From the NCBI GenBank assembly GCA_002083365.1, contig LVWS01000026.1, positions 29,392-93,391 of the forward strand: DNA of 64,000 bases, in the 5' to 3' direction. Made by a program: the position numbers and the translations under genes. Shown in pieces: positions 42,301 through 51,296 of this stretch. Within the stretch, counting starts at the first letter, position 1; each line of letters begins with the position of its first letter. Under the pieces are notes generated by a model. The model was given only the letters and a program-made list of their open reading frames with translations, was not told the origin of the DNA and made no database searches. Origin of the DNA: Nitrospira sp. SG-bin1 (GTDB lineage Bacteria; Nitrospirota; Nitrospiria; Nitrospirales; Nitrospiraceae).

Positions 42301-45300
42301 TCGGGGATGATCAGTTGCAAGGCGGTAACGGTGACGATGTGCTCGTTGGAGAAGAGGGGATCGATCGACTTTTCGGGGAGGCCGGCAATGACGTGCTTTT
42401 CGGCGAGGACGGAGACGATCAGTTAAGCGGCGGTGGGGGGCTCGATCAATTGGTCGGAGGACTAGGAAACGACGTACTCCTGGGCGACGGCGAGAACGAT
42501 ATCCTGTTTGGTGAAGAGGGTAATGATCAACTGCAAGGCGGTGACGGCCACGATACCCTGCTCGGCGAGGTCGGGACGGATGTGCTCTTTGGCGACGCGG
42601 GGGACGATACTTTGTGGGGTGATGACGGGGATGACCAACTCTCAGGAGATGCCGGCAACGATGTGCTCATCGGCGGGACCGGCAATGATCTGCTCCTTGG
42701 CGGGGTAGGCCGGGATTCCTATCATATCGGAGTGGGAGAAGGCGCCGATGTAATTACCGATAACGCCGGGGAAGGCAATCGTGTCGTATTTAATGATGGG
42801 ATCATGCCCGATGATGTCGGCATTGGACTGGCTCCCACCGCGATGGTCATTCAAATTGGTTCTGGTGGAGGTCAAGTTGCCATTACCGGCTTTAGCGCCA
42901 ACGACGCGCTGGCGCCCTCTGGGATTACAGATTATCAGTTTGCCGATGGGACGATCGTGACCCATGCCGACCTCGTCGCACGGGGCTTGGGAATTGATCC
43001 GGCCATTTTAGCAAGCGCGGCGGTGACAGGCCGCGTGATGGCCGGTGGGACCGGTGGCGACCCGCTCAATGGCACCAGTCTCAACGACCTCTTGCACGGT
43101 GGCGCGGGCAACGATTCGCTATCCGGTAATGCTGGGGCCGATACCTTGATCGGCGGCACGGGCGACGATCAGCTCCATGGAGGCAGCGGAAACGACACCT
43201 ATGTGTATCGCGTAGGAGATGGTCTTGATGTCGTAGTCGATACTGCCGTGGCGGGCGAGGGGAATGTAGTGTCGTTTGGTCAGGGCATCGCCTCGGCCGA
43301 TGTGCGGCTGATGGTCAATGGCTCGTCCGTCGTCGTGGGGACAGGCGATCCGATGCAAGGTGTGCTGCTCGGGAATACGCGCCGGAGCAGCATCACCGGC
43401 ACACACGATATCGAGCGGTTCCAGACCACGGACGGCACGGTGCTGAGCTATGCGGATCTTCTGGCCAGGGGCATTGATGTCGCGGGAACAGCTGGGGATG
43501 ATCGCTTGTTCGGGACCAGCATCGGTGACTGGTTCGTGGGCAAAGGGGGGAACGATCACCTGTTCGGCGGAGCGGGGCATGATCAATATCGGTTTAACCT
43601 CGGTGATGGCATCGACACGATTGTCGATACGGCATCGATGGCTGAAGGAAATGAGGTCACGTTTGGCGCGGGCATTACGTCGTCGATGCTGACGCTGAGC
43701 ACGGTACAAGACTCCATCAATTCGTCGAGCGGACATGATCTGGTTCTCCGTATCGGTGAGAGCGGGGATCAGCTGTGGCTCACCGGCTTCGATCGCGACA
43801 ATGTCCTGGGGCCACACGCCGTGGAGACTTTCCGGTTCACGGACGGCACGAGCTTCGCCTACGCGCAACTGCTGGAGCGTGGGATACAGATCAGCGGTAC
43901 GTCCGGAGCCGAGACCTTGATCGGGACGAACGGGAACGATCGGTTCGTCGGTGGGGCGGGCAATGACCGGATGGAAGGGAAGGGCGGCGATGATCGGTAT
44001 GTCTTTGGAAGAGGGGCAGGGCAGGACACGATCGTGGATCGGACCGGCGCGTTGGACACGATTGAGTGTGCCGCCGATCTGTTGCCCAGCGAGATGACCA
44101 TCACACGTTCGGGGCGAGACCTCGTGTTGGCGATCACCGGCACGACGGATCAGGTGACCGTCTCGGAATTCTTTGTGGCGGATACCTTCCGGATCGAGGC
44201 GGTGCGGTTTGCTGATGGGACGGTCTGGGATGCGGCCTTTCTGGCCGAGGCGGTGCAACACCGTGTCACCGGCACAGAGAGTGCTGATGTGCTTGACGGG
44301 ACTGACGCCGATGATCTGCTCATGGGTTTCGCGGGTGACGACCGACTGACGGGACTTGCAGGCGACGATCATCTCGACGGCGGGACGGGCATCGATAGGA
44401 TGGCCGGCGGTCTTGGCGACGATGTGTATGTGGTGGATGCCATAGGCGATGAGGTCACGGAGAACCTGAACGAAGGCATCGATGCCGTGCAAAGTTCCGT
44501 CACGCATACCATCGGGGAGAACGTTGAGCACCTCACGTTGACCGGTCTCGGCGCCATCAACGGAACGGGGAATGCGCAGGACAACATCCTAGTCGGCAAC
44601 GGCGCCGCGAATGTTCTTGCCGGCGGTGCCGGCCACGACACCTATGTGATCAGCACCGGTGATACGGTGGTCGAGCAGGCGAACGACGGTCTCGACAGCG
44701 TGCAGAGTGATCAGAGTCACGCCCTTGGCGCCCATGTCGAGAATCTCACGCTCACCGGCACGGCGGCCATCAAGGGGACCGGCAATGCATTGGACAATGT
44801 GTTGACCGGTAACGGTGCGATGAATCTGTTAGCCGGCGGAGCCGGTAACGATACGTACGTGCTGAAGGGGCTGGAAATCGTGACCGAGTCGGCAGGCCAA
44901 GGGATCGATACGGTTATGACGGCGCAGAGCTATCAGCTGGCCTCCCACGTGGAGCATCTCACCCTGCTCGATTCGGATCGCTCGCTCATCGGGAATCAAT
45001 TGTTACCGGTGTCGATCGATGCCATGGGAAACGAGCTCGATAATACGCTGACGGGTAATCGCGCTGTGAATCGGTTGGATGGTGGGGTGGGTGCCGATGT
45101 GATGCGTGGAAAGGCCGGGAATGACACCTACGTGGTCGACGATGCAGGAGACGTCGTGATCGAAACGGCGGTGGACGGTCTCGACCAGGTTGAAAGCGCG
45201 ATCGGCTATACGCTGACCGATCATGTGGAGGATTTGTTGCTCACGGGGATGGGGGCCACGTCCGGGACCGGCAATCAACTCGATAATCGGATCGTCGGCA

Positions 45301-48300
45301 ATAGTGCGGGCAACGTGCTGGATGGAGCCGGAGGAAATGATCGGCTCGAAGGCGGAGCGGGAGGCGACACCTATCTGTTCGGCCATGGATCTGGATGGGA
45401 TCGGGTCGTTGATTCCGGAATCGGCGATGTCATTCAGTTGAAGGCGGGGATTACACCGAACGATCTTGCTGCTGCTCAGTACTTCCACGCCGGCATCTTC
45501 CAGCCGAACGGATTGGTGCTCGGCATTCTCGGCTCGACCGATGCTCTTTATATACAGAGCTATTTTCACACGAGCGCGCCTCCGCTGATCAGGTTTGATG
45601 ATGGGACGACCTGGGATCTCGCGGCCGTCAATCAACGGATGGTGACAGGCCCGTCGTTTGTCGGTCCGGATTGGAGAAACCTGGCCACTGTTCGGGAATC
45701 GGTCACCACGATTCTGGGAACGGCTGGAAACGACCTACTGAGTGGTACTGCGGGTCCTGATCTCTTTTTCTCCTCAAGCGGGAGCGATACGCTGGTCGGT
45801 GGCGCCGGTGATGATCGCTATTCGATCGATTTCGCCGGAGACGACGTCATTATCGAGGATCCACATGGGGGCATGGATACCGTCACGGGGGATATGCCCG
45901 AGGGATATGTCTTGCCGGACAACGTGGAAAACGCCGAGTTCTTCGGCCGCGTGATGACCGGCAACGCCCTCGACAATGTGATCACGGCAGGACCAGTCTC
46001 CAATACATTGGATGGAGGCGAGGGCAACGATGTGTTGATCGGTGGGTTCTTGCGTTCCACGCCGGTCAGTCGGGACGATTCCGGCAGCGATCTTCTGATC
46101 GGTGGAGCCGGTGATGACACGCTCATTCCGGTCGGTGGGGTCTACCATTCATCAGGCTTGATCGCCCCAATCACAAATGCGGCGATCATCAAGGCCGATG
46201 ATGTGTTGGTGGGGGGGCGGGGTGACGACACCTATGTCGTCTATCATGCTGACGCAATGGTCGTCGAACGGGTCGGCGAAGGGACCGACTGGGTCCGCAG
46301 TGCGGTGACCTATACCCTCCCGGGGAACGTCGAGAATTTGGAATTGGTGGATTCCGGCATTCCAGGCGTCCCGAATGGCACGGGCAATGAATTGGAAAAT
46401 CTCATCCGCGGCAATAGCCTCGCGAATGTTTTGCAGGGCGAGGCGGGGAACGACACGCTGCATGGCGGTCTTGACGATGATGTGGTGCAAGGCGGGATCG
46501 GGCATGATACCTATCTTTTCAATCTCGGCGACGGCCGTGACACGATCGAGGACATAGCGACGGGCGAAGAAGGCAATCGTATTCAATTCGGCAAGGGCAT
46601 CACACAAAGTGATCTTGCGTTCACGCAGGATGAAGTCGCTCGCACGTTGACCATCCATGTGGGGAGCAGCGGAACCGACCAGCTTGTCCTCACAAACTTT
46701 GATCCGACCGGACTCAACGGCTCGGTGGTGGTGGAGACTCTGGCATTTGCAGACGGGAGTGTGACTGGTCTCGCTCAGTTGCTGGGCCTTGGTGGCCCAG
46801 TCAATCATGCGCCGACGGTGGGCAATCCGATTGCGGACCAAGCCGTATCGGAGAATGCGCCACTCAGTCTGGTGGTTCTCGCCGACACCTTTACCGACCA
46901 GGACACGGGTGACACGTTGACCTACAATGCAAGCCTGGCGGACGGCAGCGCATTGCCGTCCTGGGTCAGCTTCAATCCAACGACCCGCACGTTCACGGGG
47001 ACTCCGGACGATGATGGGGTCGGGAGCCTCGATCTCAAGGTGACGGCGACGGATACCGGGAATCTCACGGCTTCCGATGTCTTCACGCTGACCGTCACCA
47101 ATATGAATGAGGCTCCGGTGGTGGCCACGCCGGCCGCCGATCACACGACGCTCGAAGATGTGCCGTTCACATTCGTGATCCCTGCCAATACGTTTCTGGA
47201 TCAAGACGTGATCCATGGCGATACACTTACCTATGGTGCCACGCTGGCGAACGGCGATCCCTTGCCGGCTTGGCTGAGTTTCGACTCAATCACCGGCACC
47301 TTGAGCGGCACACCTCTCAACGACGATGCCGGCAATCTGAACGTCGCGGTCAAAGCCACGGATGAAGGCGGGCTCAGCACAACGAGTACATTTACCCTTA
47401 CGATTCAGAACGTCAACGACGCGCCGACCGTGGCGAATGGTCTTGCCGATCAAAATGCCGCCGAAGATTCAGCGTTCAGCTTGATTGTGCCAGGCACGAC
47501 TTTTACCGATGTCGATGCGATTCATGGGGATGTCTTAACCTACGGCGGCACCAGGGCCGACGGCAGTCCGTTACCGACTTGGCTGAGCTTTGATGCAACG
47601 ACGCGTACGTTCAGCGGGACGCCGGGTGTAGGCGATGCCGGTGTAATGCAGCTTGCCGTGACTGCTACGGATAATCAGCTGGCCAGAGTGACGGAGGAGT
47701 TCACCCTGACGGTGGCTGGGCCGCGGCCGAAAACCGTGGTTGGCACTACGGGCAATGATGCGCTGAATGGCGGAAGAGGTAATGATATCCTCGCAGGCGG
47801 GGCAGGGAACGATACCTTATTGGGAGGATCCGGGGATGACACATACATCTTCAACCTCGGCGACGGGGTGGACACGATCAACGATACGAGTCTCCCGGGC
47901 GAAGGGAATACCATTCAATTCGGAACGGGTATCACGTCCAACGACCTGCGTTTAGCGGTCGGTTCCTTATTGCTTCGTGTGGGAACCGAGGGGGATATGA
48001 TTCACTTGACGACCTTTAGTCCGGACGACGTACTGGGGCCGCGAGCCATCGAGACCTTCCGGTTTGTGGACGGCTCGACGTTGAATTACAGCCAATTGGT
48101 GGCGCGAGGATTTGATCTGACGGGCACAGCCGCCAATGACTCGATCATCGGCACGAATGTTGTGGATCGGATCAGCGGCCTGGCGGGCAACGATACGCTG
48201 GCAGGCGGGGACGGAAACGATCTGCTGGATGGAGGAACCGGAACCGACACCATGCAGGGCGGAGCAGGGGATGACACATACGTGATTGACTCACCGGGTG

Positions 48301-49352
48301 ATCTCGTCATTGAAACAGCCGGCGAAGGAAGAGACACGGTGCAAAGCGCCGTCACGTATGCCCTTGGAGCTCATGTGGAAAATCTCATGCTCACCGGCAC
48401 GGCGGCCATCAGCGGGACCGGAAACGTCCTGGACAATGTACTTTTGGGCAACAGTGCCAACAATACATTGAATGGCGGGGCCGGTCATGACCGGCTCGAT
48501 GGCGGTTACGGTAGCGATGTGATGATCGGTGGGATAGGCGATGACACATACGTCGTGAATAGAGCGGGCGATATTGTGACCGAGCAAGCAGGACAAGGAA
48601 ACGACACGGTGGAAAGCAGCATCACCTACACCCTCGGAGCGAACGTGGAACATCTGACTCTCACAGGGTCGGCCCATATTAACGGAACGGGAAACACGGC
48701 CAATAACGTCCTGATGGGCAACAGCGGCGACAACATTCTGAATGCCGGCGCCGGCGATGATACGCTGAACGCTGGACGGGGACATGATATTCTCTTTGGG
48801 GGGAGCGGTCGCGATATGCTCAACGGAGGCGACGGGAATGATAGGCTCGACGGCGGGACCGGTGATGATCAACTCGTGGGCGGTGCCGGCAACGATCAGC
48901 TTCTAGGCGGCGGCGGGGCCGATCAGTTCACCGGCGGTCGTGGCCATGACATATTGATCGGAAACTCAGGAAACGACACCTACCATTTCTCCCGAGGAGA
49001 CGGCCAGGACACGATTCTGGATGTCGATTCATTGTTACCCAATCAAGACCGTGTCATGTTTGGAACGACCATCAATCCTCTCGATCTCGTGATTAGTCGC
49101 CAGGCCGATGATCTGCGGCTTGCTATTCACGGCTCTGCAGATCAAGTCATGGTGAAGGATTGGTATTTGGGTAGGAGTCATCGAGTTGAGACAATGCAAG
49201 CCGGGAACGGGGAGGTTCTGCTCAGTACACAAGTTGACCAATTAATCCAATCCATGGCGGCATTTACCCAGCAGACCGGCCTGACATGGGATCAAGCGAT
49301 TGATCAACGGCCGCAGGAGGTACAGGCGGTCCTGGCGGCCAGCTGGCAGTAG
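39324..49352 (+). CDS. giant lipase-RTX calcium-binding exoprotein
   Basis: This 3342-residue protein begins with a lipase-like alpha/beta hydrolase domain: RILAFRGTENARDWLANI and VELVGHSLGGALVQW, with nucleophile Ser 126. Residues about 190-490 are largely helical. Residues about 495-605 form a Calx-beta-like domain. From about 680 onward come many blocks of RTX nonapeptides (GGxGxDxLxGG), separated by HCBP-type segments ending in DGT...YAQLLxRG. Three tandem Ig-like domains lie at about 2493-2800. RTX repeats resume to the end. The last 30 residues (VDQLIQSMAAF...VLAASW) look like a type I secretion signal. No signal peptide and no secretion genes are seen here. Role: secreted lipase, adhesin or surface toxin. 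Confidence 0.85.
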   Translation: MTAVIDYNLARLVADNVYGRPSGGLHGIIPSGWTLDTDFNRDGLQSSNPGELRLPNGFYAYALKSTDPNDDRRILAFRGTENARDWLANISDIGESQFTQDAKDIVNPWLAQQLVDGNKVELVGHSLGGALVQWTVNNTNREQINVFAQGLTGNEAYQVDPSLMHFTTFNAPGIRFSPGGLLASNTTTGVDGEHHVIAIDFALPTPGLQGDFVHLLGGRPVGGIIVAHRVDFTQFAADGNIYDAHLISKPWWNAPVDPGHTPPFAIDFQKAQVVGRFVADMLGPRGQLNNGAIDALKIGLVLGAGLTAGTALQFGIQLSQLVQGVGADLQTLATRLLAPGTDGLQDGFAYLLDLANTTGQNVATFTLNLSAAAITTWQAIAGLGSAVVTLGIEQLGSLIADVAQSIGNAVLDRLHDVPNTLFNLGRTLSFVELNPFTMAYAQALEDPRLGSALRTAIEDAQQIVQQAGQTVVVQKGMGPNPFETTGFNPDTAPPATVTANEGQLNMFTIHLPFEAGVGGQKLTLTLSGPNASGVVLRTNGIELFPNGSTFTLTIPEGQQQLVVGLQHKQDIGASSSLTVSVQLVDANGIATHAPDQEATITVTDTGPLRDGTVPTIDYNNGYSTETVSLTAGPPEFNGSGGSGAFTQEGPINSVVQGNYGPEIIWADNPQAITFFAQNQQVFGGDGSDKIIGDFNDQLYGEDGDDVILAGWGSDVVDGGAGRDAIFADMDAFIRPSPGTFDDYLDGGSDEDSLSGMAGNDTLLGGTGNDELFGDDHGVYTERPVGNDYLDGGDGHDRLYAGLGDDTLIGGIGNDRLFGDNRPAGEDSYLWTERPWINEEWFQGFEFGIIGGVGIPIFSVTGGRDYLEGGAGDDFLQGDGGDDVLLGGADNDELWGDDQQVGVIQEGDDWLEGGAGNDQLVGGGGKDALFGGEDDDLLVGDYANNPTLGFDDTLDGGAGADELHGGGGNDLLDGGSDNDRLFGQEGDDQLYGGIGDDQLQGGNGDDVLVGEEGIDRLFGEAGNDVLFGEDGDDQLSGGGGLDQLVGGLGNDVLLGDGENDILFGEEGNDQLQGGDGHDTLLGEVGTDVLFGDAGDDTLWGDDGDDQLSGDAGNDVLIGGTGNDLLLGGVGRDSYHIGVGEGADVITDNAGEGNRVVFNDGIMPDDVGIGLAPTAMVIQIGSGGGQVAITGFSANDALAPSGITDYQFADGTIVTHADLVARGLGIDPAILASAAVTGRVMAGGTGGDPLNGTSLNDLLHGGAGNDSLSGNAGADTLIGGTGDDQLHGGSGNDTYVYRVGDGLDVVVDTAVAGEGNVVSFGQGIASADVRLMVNGSSVVVGTGDPMQGVLLGNTRRSSITGTHDIERFQTTDGTVLSYADLLARGIDVAGTAGDDRLFGTSIGDWFVGKGGNDHLFGGAGHDQYRFNLGDGIDTIVDTASMAEGNEVTFGAGITSSMLTLSTVQDSINSSSGHDLVLRIGESGDQLWLTGFDRDNVLGPHAVETFRFTDGTSFAYAQLLERGIQISGTSGAETLIGTNGNDRFVGGAGNDRMEGKGGDDRYVFGRGAGQDTIVDRTGALDTIECAADLLPSEMTITRSGRDLVLAITGTTDQVTVSEFFVADTFRIEAVRFADGTVWDAAFLAEAVQHRVTGTESADVLDGTDADDLLMGFAGDDRLTGLAGDDHLDGGTGIDRMAGGLGDDVYVVDAIGDEVTENLNEGIDAVQSSVTHTIGENVEHLTLTGLGAINGTGNAQDNILVGNGAANVLAGGAGHDTYVISTGDTVVEQANDGLDSVQSDQSHALGAHVENLTLTGTAAIKGTGNALDNVLTGNGAMNLLAGGAGNDTYVLKGLEIVTESAGQGIDTVMTAQSYQLASHVEHLTLLDSDRSLIGNQLLPVSIDAMGNELDNTLTGNRAVNRLDGGVGADVMRGKAGNDTYVVDDAGDVVIETAVDGLDQVESAIGYTLTDHVEDLLLTGMGATSGTGNQLDNRIVGNSAGNVLDGAGGNDRLEGGAGGDTYLFGHGSGWDRVVDSGIGDVIQLKAGITPNDLAAAQYFHAGIFQPNGLVLGILGSTDALYIQSYFHTSAPPLIRFDDGTTWDLAAVNQRMVTGPSFVGPDWRNLATVRESVTTILGTAGNDLLSGTAGPDLFFSSSGSDTLVGGAGDDRYSIDFAGDDVIIEDPHGGMDTVTGDMPEGYVLPDNVENAEFFGRVMTGNALDNVITAGPVSNTLDGGEGNDVLIGGFLRSTPVSRDDSGSDLLIGGAGDDTLIPVGGVYHSSGLIAPITNAAIIKADDVLVGGRGDDTYVVYHADAMVVERVGEGTDWVRSAVTYTLPGNVENLELVDSGIPGVPNGTGNELENLIRGNSLANVLQGEAGNDTLHGGLDDDVVQGGIGHDTYLFNLGDGRDTIEDIATGEEGNRIQFGKGITQSDLAFTQDEVARTLTIHVGSSGTDQLVLTNFDPTGLNGSVVVETLAFADGSVTGLAQLLGLGGPVNHAPTVGNPIADQAVSENAPLSLVVLADTFTDQDTGDTLTYNASLADGSALPSWVSFNPTTRTFTGTPDDDGVGSLDLKVTATDTGNLTASDVFTLTVTNMNEAPVVATPAADHTTLEDVPFTFVIPANTFLDQDVIHGDTLTYGATLANGDPLPAWLSFDSITGTLSGTPLNDDAGNLNVAVKATDEGGLSTTSTFTLTIQNVNDAPTVANGLADQNAAEDSAFSLIVPGTTFTDVDAIHGDVLTYGGTRADGSPLPTWLSFDATTRTFSGTPGVGDAGVMQLAVTATDNQLARVTEEFTLTVAGPRPKTVVGTTGNDALNGGRGNDILAGGAGNDTLLGGSGDDTYIFNLGDGVDTINDTSLPGEGNTIQFGTGITSNDLRLAVGSLLLRVGTEGDMIHLTTFSPDDVLGPRAIETFRFVDGSTLNYSQLVARGFDLTGTAANDSIIGTNVVDRISGLAGNDTLAGGDGNDLLDGGTGTDTMQGGAGDDTYVIDSPGDLVIETAGEGRDTVQSAVTYALGAHVENLMLTGTAAISGTGNVLDNVLLGNSANNTLNGGAGHDRLDGGYGSDVMIGGIGDDTYVVNRAGDIVTEQAGQGNDTVESSITYTLGANVEHLTLTGSAHINGTGNTANNVLMGNSGDNILNAGAGDDTLNAGRGHDILFGGSGRDMLNGGDGNDRLDGGTGDDQLVGGAGNDQLLGGGGADQFTGGRGHDILIGNSGNDTYHFSRGDGQDTILDVDSLLPNQDRVMFGTTINPLDLVISRQADDLRLAIHGSADQVMVKDWYLGRSHRVETMQAGNGEVLLSTQVDQLIQSMAAFTQQTGLTWDQAIDQRPQEVQAVLAASWQ

Positions 49353-49391
49353 CGGTGAACGGGATCTGTCGTCATGATAACCGGATTGGGT

Positions 49392-49868
49392 TCAGTCGCT
49401 CGGTGGTTCGAAGTGTCCCGAAGGGCGTTGTTGCCAGGGCACGGTCGCCTGCCGGGATTGTTTGACTAAACTGCGGAGGCTCATCTCGGCGGCCCGTAAG
49501 AGTTTTGGATCGCCTGCTTCCATCAATGTCGTCAAGAGGACATAGAGGGATCGATCAGCCTGAGATCCGGCCAAGATACGATCGGTAACCGGATCGATCT
49601 GCGAGGTGTCGGGCTCCTCATCTTCCGTGGAGTCAGCGCATAGATATTCCAAGGAGCGGGGGCTGTCGAAAAGCCAAGAAGGAGGGATACGAAGCGCGGA
49701 AGCAAGAGATTCAATTATCCGGGCCGTTGGATCTGCCTGATCCGTCTCGATTTGTTCCAGAAGCGCTGTGGGAATTCCAGCCGCGTCTGATAACGATTCT
49801 ATGGAGTGATGTTTCGAGAGTCTCCAGCCCTGGATAAAGAGCCCTATCGACATGCGGCCATGATACAC
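49392..49868 (-). CDS. XRE-family helix-turn-helix regulator
   Basis: The N-terminal part is an HTH_3-type domain: LFIQGWRLSKHHSIESLSDAAGIPTALLEQIETDQADPTARIIESLASALRIPPSWLF. The C-terminal part is a helical, acidic region of unknown fold. It may start at ATG 49868 or at ATG 49853 (MSIGLFIQG); neither has a ribosome site. It is transcribed convergently to the RTX gene and divergently from the coiled-coil gene at 50015. It might regulate either. Confidence 0.75.
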   Translation of the reverse strand: MYHGRMSIGLFIQGWRLSKHHSIESLSDAAGIPTALLEQIETDQADPTARIIESLASALRIPPSWLFDSPRSLEYLCADSTEDEEPDTSQIDPVTDRILAGSQADRSLYVLLTTLMEAGDPKLLRAAEMSLRSLVKQSRQATVPWQQRPSGHFEPPSD

Positions 49869-50014
49869 AATGAAGGGAAGCGCTTCAATCGAAGATGCGG
49901 CAAAATGACAACTTTATCATCAATAACAATGTGTTATAAGCTCTTTAAAGATCAGGCATGAAATCGGTATAATGCTGACTCAAGTTTCATCGCGTTTGAA
50001 GGAGGTGGGGAGTC

Positions 50015-50356
50015 ATGTTAGGGACCGATATTCGCGGCATCATGGCGGAAGAAGAAGAGGTTCAGCGTCGTCAGGAGGCGTTGAAATCCCTCATGACAAT
50101 GAGGGCGAAGCAGCTTCGAGAATCGTTAGAGGATCGGATCAAGCGCGCCAGGAGTTGCGGGGACTGGATACAGCTTTCCAAGGCGGAATGTGCAAGCCTG
50201 CACAAGCGGGAAAAGGCCCACTTAAAGTCGCAGCTTGAGCAGCTGCAGTTTGAACAAACTCGGACTCGCGGAAAATTGACGGCGCTCAAGCGAGCCAAGG
50301 CGAGGGCCCAGCGTATCCGTGCCGCAGAAGCAGCTTCCGAACGAAGGCGCCGGTGA
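50015..50356 (+). CDS. coiled-coil hypothetical protein
   Basis: The 113-residue protein is almost entirely charged helix, e.g. EEEEVQRRQEALKSLMTMRAKQLRESLEDRIKRA and HKREKAHLKSQLEQLQFEQTRTRGKLTALKRAKARAQRI, ending with a basic tail. It has no membrane segment. AAGGAGG and more G-rich sequence lie upstream of the ATG. No family is recognised; a structural coiled coil is likely. Confidence 0.6.
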   Translation: MLGTDIRGIMAEEEEVQRRQEALKSLMTMRAKQLRESLEDRIKRARSCGDWIQLSKAECASLHKREKAHLKSQLEQLQFEQTRTRGKLTALKRAKARAQRIRAAEAASERRRR

Positions 50357-50411
50357 TTGACGATCACCGCTGTCTCGGTCACATTGTTTTCCATGCGATG
50401 ACGGGGATATA

Positions 50412-51221
50412 GTGGGTGCGGTGACGCCTCTGCCGGTTCTCACTCGTGCAGAGGCCTCGCGGATCCGGGGGCTGCTTCGCGATAAGAAGACAAGAGTGAG
50501 CGAAGGAGCCTTTGTCGTTGAAGGTGTCAAGCCTTGCCTTGATCTCATCTCCAGGTACCCACAATCTATTCTCAGCTTGATTGTCACGCCTCGTTATCTC
50601 AGCGTCGAAACGGAGGCTGGTCAAAGAGCACGCGCGGGGCTGTCTGCGCGTCAGTTTGTTTCCACAGACGTTGGCTTCGAACGGTTGACCGATGTGGAGA
50701 TGCCGCAGGGAGTCTTGGCCGTCGTTCGACAGCCTCAGTGGGACGAGGCGCAGGTATTCGGGCGAGCGAACGTGTTGGGGCTCTATGGGGATCGGCTGCA
50801 AGATCCGGCTAATGTCGGCGCAATCATCCGGACCGCCGCCGCCTTAAACCTATCAGGGGTCTGGCTCAGTGCCGATTCCGCCGATCATTTCAATCCAAAG
50901 GTAGTCCGGGCCACAGCCGGTACCATCCTCAGCGTTCCGGTGTTTCAGGTACGGGATTATCGAATATTCTCTTCATATGGATGTGACATCTACTCGGCCG
51001 TCCTGGAATCGGCGGATAGGGTCACGATCAGAAGTATTCGGACAATACCGAGTCGCCTCATGATCGCCGTGGGAAACGAGGGAGCGGGGGTGGCCTCGGA
51101 TATCGTGCAGGCGTCTCGCGTCAAGTATTCCATTCCATTGGCTGAGGGGGTGGAGTCGTTGAATGTCGCCGCGACGGCGGCAATTTCGGCATTCTACTTC
51201 GGCGGATTGCGACGATGGTAG
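50412..51221 (+). CDS. TrmH/SpoU-family RNA 2'-O-methyltransferase
   Basis: The 269-residue protein (GTG start at 50412) has an N-terminal substrate-binding domain (IRGLLRDKKTRVSEGAFVVEGVKPC) and a C-terminal SPOUT domain. The SPOUT motifs are LYGDRLQDPANVGAIIRTAAAL (motif 1, Arg), MIAVGNEGAGV (motif 2) and VKYSIPLAEGVESLNVAATAAISAF (motif 3, SLNVAxA). These form the trefoil knot that binds SAM. The substrate, an rRNA or tRNA ribose, cannot be told. No ribosome site precedes the GTG; the start is therefore less certain. Confidence 0.88.
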   Translation: MGAVTPLPVLTRAEASRIRGLLRDKKTRVSEGAFVVEGVKPCLDLISRYPQSILSLIVTPRYLSVETEAGQRARAGLSARQFVSTDVGFERLTDVEMPQGVLAVVRQPQWDEAQVFGRANVLGLYGDRLQDPANVGAIIRTAAALNLSGVWLSADSADHFNPKVVRATAGTILSVPVFQVRDYRIFSSYGCDIYSAVLESADRVTIRSIRTIPSRLMIAVGNEGAGVASDIVQASRVKYSIPLAEGVESLNVAATAAISAFYFGGLRRW

Positions 51222-51296
51222 GAATCGTAAGGGTTGCGCCATTCGACAGGGAGATTTGAAAATAGAATACATTCGGCCTACTATGGCGTACGGTCA

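Noticed and set aside
43119..44531. long minus-strand frame antisense to the RTX gene (and others at 45003, 46152, 48291)
   Set aside because: They arise from the skewed codon use of the RTX repeats; composition is not protein-like.
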